Numbered from the stretch's first letter, positions 22,518 through 32,414 are shown. The stretch is 35,872 bases of DNA from an uncultured Clostridia bacterium (GCA_934155625.1 CAKPHD010000013.1:1-35872); one strand, 5' to 3'. Program-made: numbers and translations. The notes: generated by a model from the letters alone, not told the origin.

Positions 22518-25500
22518 TTATATTATAAATTTCTTAATAAGAACAACTCCTACTAAAACTATTGCTAACAATCCTGTTGCTAAAGTAAAGTATGTTTTTA
22601 CACTACCTGTTGATATTGCTAATATAACTTTTGCTATATCTATGTCATCTTCACCTTCTTTTCTATTATCTGGTGTTGAATCTCTATCTGGTACATCATA
22701 TTCGTTCTTATCTTCAGAAATCTCAGCTGTATTTGTTTTTAAAGCTAAATTTTCTGGGCCATTTATCCATGTAAGTACAACTTCTACTGTAGCACTTTCT
22801 CCTGGTTGTAATAATGTATTTTCTAATTGTCTTGTAGATATTACATTATTTCCTTCATCTGTCCATAATGGGTTATCTAATGCTTCAAATCTTAAACCTT
22901 CTGGAATATAATCTGTAATTTCTGTTGCATATCCAGGAATGTCACCTTCATTTGTTATTGTTATTCCATATCCAAATTTTACTGTAACTTGGTTTAATTT
23001 CTTTTTATGTAATTCTACTTTTACCACTGGCTCTGGATCTTCATGTCCATTATATCCTGTATTAGTTACATTTTCTTTTCCATCTTCTATAACAATTACT
23101 TTTGACACAAATTTCAATAATGATAAGTCAAAATATTCTACTTTAACATGTTCTACATCTTGATCATCTTCTCCATCATTCCATTCTCCTGGTTTTGAAT
23201 CAATATCTTCAATAGGATTTCCATCCTTATCACTATCGTCTGATATTTGAGCATGGTTTGTAATAATTGTTGTATTTGAATTTGGATCTTTTACTTTGAA
23301 TGCTATTTTTACATCTTGATAATTTATATTTTTTCCATCAAATGCTTTTAGTAATTTGTCAGTACCATTGTCTTTTGATAAATATGTTGTTTTTACTTTA
23401 ACTGCTTCTTCTGGATTTGTTGTTTCGTTTCCATCTTTATCATACATTTTCCACATATAATTAACATTTGTTTCTTCATCTGGTAAATATTCTAGATAAT
23501 CAGGAATATCATCTTCTATTTCACTTGCATATCCATCTATATTTCCTTCATTGAAGATTCTTAATGTATATATTATTGTGTCATCTACATGTACTGTTAA
23601 TGGATCTTTACTATGTTCATAAGTAATTTTTCCATTGTCTATTTTTACTTGTGGTACTCTTGATGTTAGCTCTTTTCCTTGTACTTCTGTTATAAATTTT
23701 CTTAACGCTAAGTCAAAGTTTAATTTATTGTTTTCAACTTCATATTTAATTTTTTCTTCATTATAACTATCTTTACTTATTATAACTTCTATTGTTCCAT
23801 TATGTTTTTCATATCCTGCTGGAGCTTCAATTTCTGCTACCCAATATTTTGTGCTTGCTTGATCAGCGTCATATTCATATGTTCCATTTTCAGTTTTATT
23901 GTTTTCATTTGATTTTGCATCTCCACCATATTGTAATCCAATAAATCTAACTATACCTTTTTCATCAGATTCTGCTGTTGCAATAACATTTTTGTTATTT
24001 TTAGCATCACTTTCTGTCGCATAAATTCCAAATTTTGCTCCTGCTAATGAAACTTTTTGATTGTTTGCTACATAATATTTATATAATGTAACTCCACCTG
24101 TATGTACTTCTGGTTTTTCTGATTCTTTTACTATTTTGTTATCACTTGATGTATTTGTATATTCAAGTTTTGCTTGGTTCTCTATTTGTTCTCCCATATC
24201 TGCTAAAAGTTTTCCATTTTCGTCTTTAGCAAATGTTGTTTTGAATGTTACTTGAACTTTTTCTCCTGCATTATTTTTTATTTTGTCAGATGCTTGTATT
24301 CCATTATCTGTATCGATAAATGTTAATGTTAGTGTTCCAGATTTTGTTTTATCTTGAACTCCTGTCGCATTTTCTACATATTCTATTTTGTAATCTGTTC
24401 CTTCAGTTAACTTTGTATTTCCTATTTTTACTGCAACATTTTCTGTTCCTTCAAATTTTAATCTATAATCAATATCATCAACTATATCATAAAATTTATA
24501 ATCGTCTATATTTTTAGGTATTCCTGATTCTATTACCCAAGAATGAACTTCATCTGCATTATATCCCGAATCTTGGTTTGTTACATCTTTTACACCTTTA
24601 TGTATTTCTGGTTCTTTATAGTTTTTAACTTCAACATATATGTTTCCATCATCATTTAAATATACATTTGCATCTTTCTTTCCTGTAATATCATTTCCTT
24701 TTGAATCTACTACTGTATATTTAATACTCTTTTCATATCCTGAACCATCATCTTTTATTTTTTTAGAAACTGTTATTGTTATTGTTCCATCAAATTCGCA
24801 ATATTCGTCTGGTGCCTTTGTTTCTTTTATAACATACACATCATCTGTTAAATGGTCTGCATCTACAGGTACATTTTGTGCTATTGTTAATCTACCTGTT
24901 ATTTCTTTTTCTTCTTTAACTCCATTTGTTGTTACTTCAAATTTTGCTGTTGAATTTAATTGTACTCCATCCTTATCTTCTTTTACTAGAACTAAGTCAT
25001 ATTGACCTGGTGTTCTTACTTTTATTCTTTCTAAATCTTCATCATCTTCAAATTCTCTGTCTGGATTTACAAAGTTGTCTGGAGTTGAATCTATATCATC
25101 TATAGGGTTTCCATTTTCATCACTGTCATCTGCTATTTGGGCATAATTTACTAAAACTCTATCAGATGTTGCATTTTCTGTTACTCTACATAGTACTTGT
25201 GCATCTAGACAATCAGGATTCTCTGGGTCTGTTGTACTTATTGCTCCGTCTTTTTTTAATGCATATAAAAGATTTGCTTTATAATTTGCATCTCCTTCTA
25301 CTGCATTTAATTCAGCCCCTTGACCTTTAGCAAACCATGTTGTTGAAACAACTTGTCTTCCATCTGAATCTATTCCATCAAGATTCCATTTTCCGTTATA
25401 TTCTTCATTGCCAACAACAAATTCTAATCCTATTGGTAATGTATCTTTTATTTTGCTTGCATAGCCATTAACTTCGCCTTCGTTGTACACTCTAATTGTA

Positions 25501-27764
25501 TATAATACATAATCTCCTGGTTCTACTACTAAAGCTTCTTTATCATCTTGCTTATATGTAATTTTTCCTGTTTCTTTATTTATGTTTGTTACTACTGGTG
25601 CTCTTAAATATGTTCCATCAATATTTTTGTTATCTGTTACATATTCTCCATTTTCAATTGTTTGGTCTTTGCTTATTGCTGCAATATGTTTGAATAATGC
25701 TAAATCAAATATTTTTTCTTCTGGCATTATTACTAATTTTTCAAAGTCATCATCATCTTGTTGGCCTTCATAATGATATTTACTATCTGTTAAATCATCT
25801 TTGTTATTTGAATTTCCTTTATAGTTTGACATATTGTCTTTATTAACATTTGGTGATGTATTTGGTTCTGAGTCTCTGTCAGCACCTTTTTGGTTTGTGA
25901 TTGTAGTTTTATCATCTGCATTATATTCTTCATCTATCCATGCTACATTTGTCAATACTATTTGATTTTTTGTATCTGGCTCTTGTGCTACTTTACATTT
26001 TATTTCAATTGTTTCATAGTCTAAGTTTCCTTCTGTATATGCATTTAATGTTTTTGCAATATTCTCAGTTGTGTTAACAATTGTTAATGTTATTTGGTTT
26101 GTTACCGTATTATATGCTAATTTATAAGTATTTTTTGTATTACCAGATTTATCTTTTGATACTACTGTTGCTGTATTGTTTGGTGAATTTATCAATCCTG
26201 TTGGTAATTGATCTACTACTTTTGTAGCATATCCTGCTTTGTTTCCTTCATTGTATATTGAAATGTTATATGTTACTTCATCATTGTCTTTTACTGTTAC
26301 TGGATCTTTTCTATGTTTGTATGTAGCTGTTGTTCCTGTTTTTAATGTTGATACATCAATACTTGGCACTCTTGTATTTGCTACATTTTGACCATTTACT
26401 TTTGTTATATATTTACGTAATGCTAAGTCAAATTCTTCTGGTTGAGCTTCAAATTCTGTTGGTATTGTTTCTTGTTTTCTTGTTACTTCTACTATTGGTT
26501 GTTCTGCTTCTAATTTTATTGAATCTGAATCTTCAGTTCCTTTTAACCATAATGTTTTCTTTGTTGTTTCTTGTGTTACATTAATTTTTATATTTACTTT
26601 TTCTATTCCGTTTCTTGGAACTGATATATAAAATTCACCTTTTCCTATTAGGCTTTGTATATCTTGTTGACTTAATTCAGTTCCTTTACTATCAGTAAAT
26701 TTATATCCTGTAATTTTACTATTACTTTGGTTTGTTACTTCTATTGCTACTGTTCCTGATGTTGAACCTTCTATTTTTATTGGTCCTACTACATAGTTTG
26801 AACCAACTCTTGTTGTTGATAATCTGTATTTACCATTTGAATTTTGTGTTAAGCCTGTTGTATTTATTGTTGTTCCTTTATTTATTGTATAATCATTTTC
26901 AGCTGTATATTGACTTGCATTGTTTGCAGCTGCATCAATTAAATAATTATATAATATCATTGCTTGTTTATCTCTTAATGCTGAGATTTGTGATAACTCT
27001 GGATAGTTATTTCCGTCTGTTGATATTTTTAACCAATCTACTTTTGACTTTTTATTAAATACATCATTTGTTGATGGGTCTTGTTTATAGTTTGTGTAAT
27101 ACCATATTGCTGCTCTTTGAATTGCTTTTATATCTGAGTCTTGAATTAAATCACTTTCAGGATAATCAATCAAACCTGTTGCTATATCACTATAATCATA
27201 TCCATCAATTGCCTCATAACTATATGTATTACTTGTTTCATCATATTTGATTCCCATTTTATCTAAAAATTCTTTTTTGTCTGTTTGATTTTCTATATAT
27301 GAATTATCTAATATCCATAATAATTCTCTATAGTATCCTTCTTCTGTTAATGATTTTTTTACTACACTATCTGCATCATTACCGTTTCCAACAATTTTAT
27401 TTAATAAGTCTTGTCTATCTGCTTGTAAATCATATGATAAATTATATGCAAGTTTTGTATCCTTATTTTTTTCCCATGTATCACCATAATTTGCTTTTAT
27501 ACAATATAAATTTCTTTGTTCTCTACTTGCACTTGATGCACTAAGTGAATCATATGTTGTTACATTCCAAATATATGCGTTTGTTGCTTGACTTCCCGCA
27601 TCTGAAGAAGGGTCTCCTATTGAATAACCTACTCCTTTCGTATTTAATTTTGTTAAACCAACATATATTGTTTCCCCTGTGTTAGCATAGCTTATTATAT
27701 AACTTAATAAAAATGCTATTATTGCTATAACTATTACTACTAAACAAACCTTTTTATTTTTCAT
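22518..27764 (-). CDS. Giant surface adhesin: thioester domain, repeated DUF11-like and SpaA/Cna-B domains
   Basis: 1748 residues. A signal helix (about 7-27) is followed by a thioester domain: Cys88 in NLYCIKANYG and Gln216 in IKAIQRAAIWYYTN are placed as in adhesins that bind host surfaces covalently through an internal Cys-Gln bond. Then four related modules begin FDLALRKYI (about 441), FDLALFKHI (about 680), FDLALRKFI (about 1346) and FDLSLLKFV (about 1543), each with a YNEG.. or FNEG..GYA.. strand typical of DUF11-like repeats. Between the second and third lie Cna-B/SpaA-like domains (EAPAGYEKHNG; KETKAPDEYCEFDG). The C-terminus is one helix plus KKFII. I see no LPXTG motif, so membrane anchoring rather than sortase linkage is likely. 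Single-gene unit with its own promoter and terminator. Confidence 0.85.
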   Translation of the reverse strand: MKNKKVCLVVIVIAIIAFLLSYIISYANTGETIYVGLTKLNTKGVGYSIGDPSSDAGSQATNAYIWNVTTYDSLSASSASREQRNLYCIKANYGDTWEKNKDTKLAYNLSYDLQADRQDLLNKIVGNGNDADSVVKKSLTEEGYYRELLWILDNSYIENQTDKKEFLDKMGIKYDETSNTYSYEAIDGYDYSDIATGLIDYPESDLIQDSDIKAIQRAAIWYYTNYKQDPSTNDVFNKKSKVDWLKISTDGNNYPELSQISALRDKQAMILYNYLIDAAANNASQYTAENDYTINKGTTINTTGLTQNSNGKYRLSTTRVGSNYVVGPIKIEGSTSGTVAIEVTNQSNSKITGYKFTDSKGTELSQQDIQSLIGKGEFYISVPRNGIEKVNIKINVTQETTKKTLWLKGTEDSDSIKLEAEQPIVEVTRKQETIPTEFEAQPEEFDLALRKYITKVNGQNVANTRVPSIDVSTLKTGTTATYKHRKDPVTVKDNDEVTYNISIYNEGNKAGYATKVVDQLPTGLINSPNNTATVVSKDKSGNTKNTYKLAYNTVTNQITLTIVNTTENIAKTLNAYTEGNLDYETIEIKCKVAQEPDTKNQIVLTNVAWIDEEYNADDKTTITNQKGADRDSEPNTSPNVNKDNMSNYKGNSNNKDDLTDSKYHYEGQQDDDDFEKLVIMPEEKIFDLALFKHIAAISKDQTIENGEYVTDNKNIDGTYLRAPVVTNINKETGKITYKQDDKEALVVEPGDYVLYTIRVYNEGEVNGYASKIKDTLPIGLEFVVGNEEYNGKWNLDGIDSDGRQVVSTTWFAKGQGAELNAVEGDANYKANLLYALKKDGAISTTDPENPDCLDAQVLCRVTENATSDRVLVNYAQIADDSDENGNPIDDIDSTPDNFVNPDREFEDDEDLERIKVRTPGQYDLVLVKEDKDGVQLNSTAKFEVTTNGVKEEKEITGRLTIAQNVPVDADHLTDDVYVIKETKAPDEYCEFDGTITITVSKKIKDDGSGYEKSIKYTVVDSKGNDITGKKDANVYLNDDGNIYVEVKNYKEPEIHKGVKDVTNQDSGYNADEVHSWVIESGIPKNIDDYKFYDIVDDIDYRLKFEGTENVAVKIGNTKLTEGTDYKIEYVENATGVQDKTKSGTLTLTFIDTDNGIQASDKIKNNAGEKVQVTFKTTFAKDENGKLLADMGEQIENQAKLEYTNTSSDNKIVKESEKPEVHTGGVTLYKYYVANNQKVSLAGAKFGIYATESDAKNNKNVIATAESDEKGIVRFIGLQYGGDAKSNENNKTENGTYEYDADQASTKYWVAEIEAPAGYEKHNGTIEVIISKDSYNEEKIKYEVENNKLNFDLALRKFITEVQGKELTSRVPQVKIDNGKITYEHSKDPLTVHVDDTIIYTLRIFNEGNIDGYASEIEDDIPDYLEYLPDEETNVNYMWKMYDKDGNETTNPEEAVKVKTTYLSKDNGTDKLLKAFDGKNINYQDVKIAFKVKDPNSNTTIITNHAQISDDSDKDGNPIEDIDSKPGEWNDGEDDQDVEHVKVEYFDLSLLKFVSKVIVIEDGKENVTNTGYNGHEDPEPVVKVELHKKKLNQVTVKFGYGITITNEGDIPGYATEITDYIPEGLRFEALDNPLWTDEGNNVISTRQLENTLLQPGESATVEVVLTWINGPENLALKTNTAEISEDKNEYDVPDRDSTPDNRKEGEDDIDIAKVILAISTGSVKTYFTLATGLLAIVLVGVVLIKKFII

Positions 27765-27803
27765 TTAATTCATCCTTTCTCTTTCCGAGTTTCATACATT
27801 TTT

Positions 27804-27832
27804 ATTATACCTCTTTTTAAGAATAAAATCAA
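27804..27832 (-). promoter_or_regulatory. Promoter of the thioester adhesin gene
   Basis: TTGATT (27832-27827), 17 nt, TATAAT (27809-27804) on the minus strand, about 40 nt upstream of the ATG. The -35 lies within the left half of an inverted repeat shared with the dacF leader. Confidence 0.6.
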
Positions 27833-27860
27833 TATTTTCACATATATTTTATTGATTTTA
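27824..27860. repeat. Inverted repeat between the adhesin and dacF genes
   Basis: TAAAATCAATA (27824-27834) and TATTGATTTTA (27850-27860) form a perfect 11-bp inverted repeat with a 15-nt gap. One half covers the -35 of the adhesin promoter and the other ends 3 nt before the dacF AGGAGG site. It could be an operator for a dimeric regulator or a leader hairpin; the sequence alone does not decide. Confidence 0.45.
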
Positions 27861-27876
27861 TTTAGGAGGTTTTGTC

Positions 27877-29121
27877 TTGAAATTTTTTAAGCTTTTTATA
27901 TTATTAATTTTTGTATCATTTTTGCTTATTTCACCTGTTTATGCAGATGATGAAGAACATGATTTTTCTAATGATTTTTATCCTGTTACGAGTTCTACAA
28001 TAGATACTAATAACATTGCACCCACTATTAATTCTAGGGCTGCTATAGTTTATGAACGTTCATCTGGTACTATTTTATATTCTAAGTCTGAAAATGAAAA
28101 ACGTAAAATGGCTTCTACAACAAAAATAATGACTGCTATTGTTGTTTTAGAACATTCTAATTTAAATGATATTGTTACAGTTTCTGCTAAAGCTGCGGGT
28201 ACAGGAGGTTCACGTCTTGGTTTACATTCAGATGATAAAATTTCAATACATGATTTACTTTATGGACTTTTACTATGTTCCGGAAATGATGCTGCTATTA
28301 CATTAGCTGAATCTGTAGGTGGAGACGTTGAAAGTTTTGCGAATTTAATGAATCAAAAAGCTAATGATTTAGGATTAAATTCTACCCATTTTATCACTCC
28401 TCATGGATTAGATAATGATGAACATTATACTACTGCATATGAATTAGCCGTAATTACAGATTACGCACTAAAAAATAATATCTTCTGCAGTTTAGTTGGT
28501 ACCAAAACTCATACAATTTTAATTAATAACCAACCAAAAACTTTATCTAACACTAATGAACTTCTTGGCAATTTAAATGGTGTTTATGGTGTAAAAACAG
28601 GTTTTACAAATGGAGCTAATAGATGTCTTGTTACTTCAACTAAAAGAGGTAATATGGATTTAATTTGTATCGTATTGGGTGCTGATACTAAAAAAGACAG
28701 AACTAAAGATAGTATTGATTTAATTGAATACGCCTTTAAAAATTTTGAGATGGTAAATATACAAGAAAAAATATCAAATGAATTTACTAATTGGAAAATC
28801 TGTAATTCTGCTAGTTTCAATGTAAAAAAAGGAAGATCCAATAATATTGATGCTGTTTTAGAAGATTTACCTTATAATTTTTTCCCCGTAAATAGTAATC
28901 ATCTGGATGATGTAAGCATATATATATATTGTAATACAGATTTTGTTGCACCTTTGCCAGCACACTCAAATATAGGTTATTTAACTGTTAGTATAGATGG
29001 CAAAACTGTACTTTCTCTCTCTATATATAACTCTAATGAAATTACTAAAAAAACTTCTTTGATTTTTTACAAAGATTTATTATCAAAATATACATATCAT
29101 TTAGAAAGTGTGTTTTATTAA
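27877..29121 (+). CDS. dacF: D-alanyl-D-alanine carboxypeptidase (DacF-type)
   Basis: 414 residues from a TTG start with AGGAGG at 7 nt. A signal peptide (about 1-23, cut near VYADD) leads to a penicillin-binding serine peptidase domain. Motifs: Ser-x-x-Lys in MASTTKIMTA, Ser-Gly-Asn in LLCSGNDAA, and Lys-Thr-Gly in YGVKTGFTNGA. It removes the terminal D-Ala from peptidoglycan stems outside the membrane, lowering cross-linking. The C-terminal 120 residues form the usual beta domain of this class. DacF rather than vegetative DacA is favoured only by the sporulation company in this window, so the symbol is tentative. It is followed by two tRNA genes on the same strand with their own promoter. 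Confidence 0.85.
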   Translation: MKFFKLFILLIFVSFLLISPVYADDEEHDFSNDFYPVTSSTIDTNNIAPTINSRAAIVYERSSGTILYSKSENEKRKMASTTKIMTAIVVLEHSNLNDIVTVSAKAAGTGGSRLGLHSDDKISIHDLLYGLLLCSGNDAAITLAESVGGDVESFANLMNQKANDLGLNSTHFITPHGLDNDEHYTTAYELAVITDYALKNNIFCSLVGTKTHTILINNQPKTLSNTNELLGNLNGVYGVKTGFTNGANRCLVTSTKRGNMDLICIVLGADTKKDRTKDSIDLIEYAFKNFEMVNIQEKISNEFTNWKICNSASFNVKKGRSNNIDAVLEDLPYNFFPVNSNHLDDVSIYIYCNTDFVAPLPAHSNIGYLTVSIDGKTVLSLSIYNSNEITKKTSLIFYKDLLSKYTYHLESVFY

Positions 29122-29140
29122 TTAATTTGATATACAACTC

Positions 29141-29169
29141 TTGACAAATAACAAATATTTTGGTATTAT
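29141..29169 (+). promoter_or_regulatory. Promoter of the tRNA-Gly/tRNA-Cys unit
   Basis: TTGACA (29141-29146), 17 nt, TATTAT (29164-29169, overlapping TATAAT). It starts 20 nt after the dacF stop. Confidence 0.75.
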
Positions 29170-29185
29170 AATTAAGCTTGCAGTT

Positions 29186-29259
29186 GCAGGTATAGTTTAG
29201 TGGTAAAACATAACCTTGCCAAGGTTAAGTTACGGGTCCGATTCCCGTTACCTGCTCCA
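29186..29259 (+). tRNA. tRNA-Gly (anticodon GCC)
   Basis: Cloverleaf with acceptor GCAGGTA/TACCTGC, D-arm with AGTGGTA, anticodon loop TTGCCAA, T-arm GGGTCCGATTCCC and encoded CCA (29257-29259). The T-loop reads TCCGATT in place of the usual TTCGA, a small deviation. Confidence 0.95.
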
Positions 29260-29280
29260 TTTTTATGTAAGTTAATTTAT

Positions 29281-29354
29281 GGCGATATAGCCAAGTGGTA
29301 AGGCACGAGTCTGCAAAACTCTGATCCCCGGTTCGAATCCGGGTGTCGCCTCCA
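29281..29354 (+). tRNA. tRNA-Cys (anticodon GCA)
   Basis: Acceptor GGCGATA/TGTCGCC, D-loop AAGTGGTA, anticodon stem GAGTC with GCA in the loop CTGCAAA, T-arm with GGTTCGAATCC, encoded CCA. Separated from tRNA-Gly by 21 nt and co-transcribed. Confidence 0.96.
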
Positions 29355-29360
29355 TAAAAA

Positions 29361-29394
29361 AGAAAATATTGAAATTCAATATTTTCTTTTTTTT
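29361..29394 (+). terminator. Bidirectional terminator after tRNA-Cys and the Spo0E-like gene
   Basis: AGAAAATATTGA (29361-29372) pairs with TCAATATTTTCT (29376-29387), followed by a T run on the plus strand and, read in reverse, TTTTTTA on the minus strand. It therefore can end both the tRNA transcript and the convergent small gene at 29393. Confidence 0.8.
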
Positions 29395-29542
29395 AATTTG
29401 TAACTTTCCTATTTTCTCTATAATATTCCGCAATTAGTTCATCTAATTCTATACTTAATTGATATATCACACTATAATCTTTTCCTGTAACAATACTTTC
29501 ATTTAATTTATCTCTTAATTTACAAATTTCATCATTTAACAT
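29393..29542 (-). CDS. Spo0E-family aspartyl-phosphate phosphatase (small sporulation regulator)
   Basis: 49 residues. ATG 29542 has AAGGAGAG at about 8 nt. The protein reads as two short helices with the family signature SIELDELIAEYY, which carries the SxxLDxLI..YY pattern of Spo0E-like proteins. Family members remove phosphate from Spo0A-P and delay sporulation, acting as two-helix dimers or monomers in the cytoplasm. Length fits the family (50-85). It has a promoter at 29587-29615 and shares a terminator with the tRNA genes. Clostridial members often act on proteins other than Spo0A, so the target is open. Confidence 0.75.
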   Translation of the reverse strand: MLNDEICKLRDKLNESIVTGKDYSVIYQLSIELDELIAEYYRENRKVTN

Positions 29543-29586
29543 ACAGCATCTCTCCTTTTTTTACAATTATTTGTCTGTATGTTAAT

Positions 29587-29615
29587 AAAATAGCATATTT
29601 TAATATTACAGTCAA
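29587..29615 (-). promoter_or_regulatory. Promoter of the Spo0E-like gene
   Basis: TTGACT (29615-29610), 17 nt, TATTTT (29592-29587) on the minus strand, 45 nt before the ATG. The rest of the gap up to 29745 is AT-rich; it holds a 9-bp hairpin (29727-29735 with 29739-29747) at the end of the M16 gene, with no T run on the minus strand. Confidence 0.5.
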
Positions 29616-29745
29616 TAAAATATTTCATTTTTTTTACTTTTCGTATGACGTTTTTCCATTGATTTTTTCTTATTTCGACATATTTTTACATTTTCTGATA
29701 TTATTCTATTTGTTTTTTTGTTACACAATTGTAATTTAATTACAA

Positions 29746-31020
29746 TTATGACTTTTTTATTACAGAAATTATCATTTTCTTTTCATCAAATATTTCTTTT
29801 AAAATCTGCTCTGCATATTCTTCATTAATTGTAACTATTTCTTCTAAATAATCAAAACTATTTATCCCCTTAAAGAAATCCGCTAAAAACATTCTTGCAA
29901 TATCTGCTGTATCATTATATTCTTTTACATATTCACCATAAATTCTTTTTTTAATTCTATTAAACGCTTCTGAATTTATATGCGTATTTTTCATTTCTGA
30001 AACCTTTTCTTTAAACATTTCATACACTTTTTCTGGTTCTGGAGATTGCCCTGTAATCAATATATGAGCATATCCTCTTGAAAATTCATAATCAAGACTT
30101 GGGACACTAAATAATATTCCCTCATCATATAATTTTTTATATAAATCAGAACTTTTTCCAATTATCATATTTAATAATATTTCTATTGCAATATGTTTTC
30201 TAACTCTTTCTTTTGTGTCAGCAATTTTATCTTTTATTCCTATTGTAAATAATGGCTGGCTGACATCCATATTTTGTTCAATTTTTTCTTTTACTATTTC
30301 TATTGGCTCTTCTGGATAAATTCTTTTTATCTCGCCATTAGCTTTTTTATCTATAAGTCTGCTTTTTACTTCTTCCATTAAAGTTTCAGGTTCAAAATCG
30401 CCACACAATACCATTACCATATTTGATGGATTGTAAAATGTATTATAGCATTTATATAAAATCTCTTTATCTATATGACTTATTGTTTCTATAGTCCCTG
30501 TTATATCCAATTTTACAGGATGTTCATGATACATAGCTTCTAATGCATTTAAATACACTTTCCACTCTGGATAATCATCATACATCATTATTTCTTGTCC
30601 TATTATTCCTTTTTCTTTTTCCACATTTTCATCTGTAAAATAAGGATGTTGGACATAATCCATTAATTCATCTAATGCTGGATAAAAATTTTCTGTACAT
30701 TCAAATAAATATGCTGTATGATCATTTGTTGTATATGCATTTGCATCAACGCCAAGTGCAGTAAGTGTATCTAAACTATTTATACCACTTTCTTGTTCAA
30801 ACATTTTGTGTTCTAAAAAATGCGCTACTCCTTTAGGCACTTCTGTTTCTTGGGTTTCGCCAGGTACTATAAATTTACTATCATTAGAACCATAATTAGT
30901 TCCCCAAATAACATATTTTTTTTGAATTCCTTTTTTAGGAATTATCATTACTGTTAATCCATTTTCTAATTTTTCAATATATAATTTTTCTTTTACTTTA
31001 GAATTCTCTATAATTTTCAT
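29746..31020 (-). CDS. M16-family zinc peptidase (YmfH/processing-peptidase type), active subunit
   Basis: 424 residues, two pseudo-repeated M16 domains. The inverted zinc motif HxxEH is intact as His67-Phe-Leu-Glu70-His71 in GVAHFLEHKMF, and the distal Glu lies in EKEKGIIGQEIMMYDD. The C-terminal half lacks such a motif, as is normal. Bacterial members work as cytoplasmic oligopeptide-cleaving clamshells. It is paired with the inactive homologue encoded just upstream (31054-32322), a gene pair (YmfF-YmfH style) common in Firmicutes. The start has AAAGGAAGAG. The substrate is unknown. Confidence 0.88.
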   Translation of the reverse strand: MKIIENSKVKEKLYIEKLENGLTVMIIPKKGIQKKYVIWGTNYGSNDSKFIVPGETQETEVPKGVAHFLEHKMFEQESGINSLDTLTALGVDANAYTTNDHTAYLFECTENFYPALDELMDYVQHPYFTDENVEKEKGIIGQEIMMYDDYPEWKVYLNALEAMYHEHPVKLDITGTIETISHIDKEILYKCYNTFYNPSNMVMVLCGDFEPETLMEEVKSRLIDKKANGEIKRIYPEEPIEIVKEKIEQNMDVSQPLFTIGIKDKIADTKERVRKHIAIEILLNMIIGKSSDLYKKLYDEGILFSVPSLDYEFSRGYAHILITGQSPEPEKVYEMFKEKVSEMKNTHINSEAFNRIKKRIYGEYVKEYNDTADIARMFLADFFKGINSFDYLEEIVTINEEYAEQILKEIFDEKKMIISVIKKS

Positions 31021-31053
31021 TTATCTCTTCCTTTCTGTTTAAACTATATAATT

Positions 31054-32322
31054 CTATTTATTTTTTAAAAAATATACAGTATTAATAGTAATAGATTGTG
31101 CCACTTTTATTATATCTTCTTTCGTTACTTTGTTTATTTTCTCTATATATTCTTCTTCTGTTGTTTTTATACTGGTTAGTTCTTGACCAAAAAGATATGT
31201 TATCTGAGTATCTTGCTCATCATCAATACTTTTTATTGCTGATATTATTCCTTTTTTAGCGTTTTCAATATCTTCATCTGTAAATATCCCATTTTTCATA
31301 TCTTCTAGTTGCTTTTGGATTATCTCAATTGCTTTTTGATAATTTTTAATTTCTATACCACATTTAATAAATATATTACTTTTATATCTTATATAATTTG
31401 AACCCGCAGTATATGCTAAACTTGCTTTTTCTCTTACTTCTTGGAACATTTTTGAATTCGCTGACCCGCCTAGTATTGCATTATATACTACCGCATCATA
31501 CATTTGTTTTTCATCTTCTAAATGTAAGTCAATTCCTATTACTATTTTTCCTTGTGTTACATCCATTTCATCTACTATTTCTTTTTCTTCAACCTCATCT
31601 TTTTTCTCTATTTTATTTACTATATATTGTGGTTCTCTTTCTTTTAGCTTTTGGATATTTTCATTTTCTTCTACTATTTTTGTTACTTCATCTATATTTC
31701 CAGAAACAAAAATGTCTATTTTACATTCTGAGATCATTTTTTGATAGTATACATATAAATCTTCGGCAGTAATGTTTTCTAAGTCTTCTATATATCCATA
31801 TTTATAAAGTCCATAAGGCTTATCTTTATACATTTCTTCAAGACATCTGTCAAATGCATATCTTGCTTTATTATCTGCTTTACCTTCTATGATTCTTTTT
31901 ATATTTGCTTTTTCTTGATTTATATATTCTTGTTTAAAAGCATTATTTTCTATTAATGGATTAAATATTATTTCTAATATTTTTTCTATAGCTGTTTTCA
32001 ACATATTATCATTGTCTTGTGGAATATAATTATCATTTATTGTTTCTATATAAAATTTTAATACATGATTGTCTCCTGTTTTGTCTATTCCGCAATCAAA
32101 ACTAGCTCCATACATTTCTTCCATTTCTTTACTTATTTGCGCTAGTGTCGGCATATTTTTGCTTCCTCTTCTTAATACTGAAGATATTAATGCGTCTTTT
32201 GTTACATTTTCTCTTGTTACAGGTATAGTTAAAAATACTGCTATTAAGTTTGTTTTAAATTTGTCTGTTTGTATCTCATGCAATTTTATTCCTTTTTTTA
32301 TCTCTTTTTCTTTATATTGCAT
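31054..32322 (-). CDS. M16-family peptidase-like protein lacking the zinc motif (YmfF type)
   Basis: 422 residues from ATG 32322, which lies 9 nt after AAAGGA; an ATG at 32331 directly abuts that site and is less likely. The M16 fold is recognisable (LISSVLRRGSKNMPTLAQIS, where the active family has HxxEH; FNPLIENNAFKQEYINQEKA; ILGGSANSKMFQEVREKASL with the R/Y substrate region), but the zinc ligands are replaced, so it is likely catalytically silent. Such partners form heterodimers with the active M16 protein encoded next, 33 nt downstream. Role: probably substrate handling in the pair. Confidence 0.85.
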   Translation of the reverse strand: MQYKEKEIKKGIKLHEIQTDKFKTNLIAVFLTIPVTRENVTKDALISSVLRRGSKNMPTLAQISKEMEEMYGASFDCGIDKTGDNHVLKFYIETINDNYIPQDNDNMLKTAIEKILEIIFNPLIENNAFKQEYINQEKANIKRIIEGKADNKARYAFDRCLEEMYKDKPYGLYKYGYIEDLENITAEDLYVYYQKMISECKIDIFVSGNIDEVTKIVEENENIQKLKEREPQYIVNKIEKKDEVEEKEIVDEMDVTQGKIVIGIDLHLEDEKQMYDAVVYNAILGGSANSKMFQEVREKASLAYTAGSNYIRYKSNIFIKCGIEIKNYQKAIEIIQKQLEDMKNGIFTDEDIENAKKGIISAIKSIDDEQDTQITYLFGQELTSIKTTEEEYIEKINKVTKEDIIKVAQSITINTVYFLKNK

Positions 32323-32414
32323 TTTTATCATTCCTTTCCATTTTTGTTAATTATAGTATAATATATTTCTATCTATTTATTCAAGTTTTTTTATTTAATT
32401 TTGTATTAACAGTA

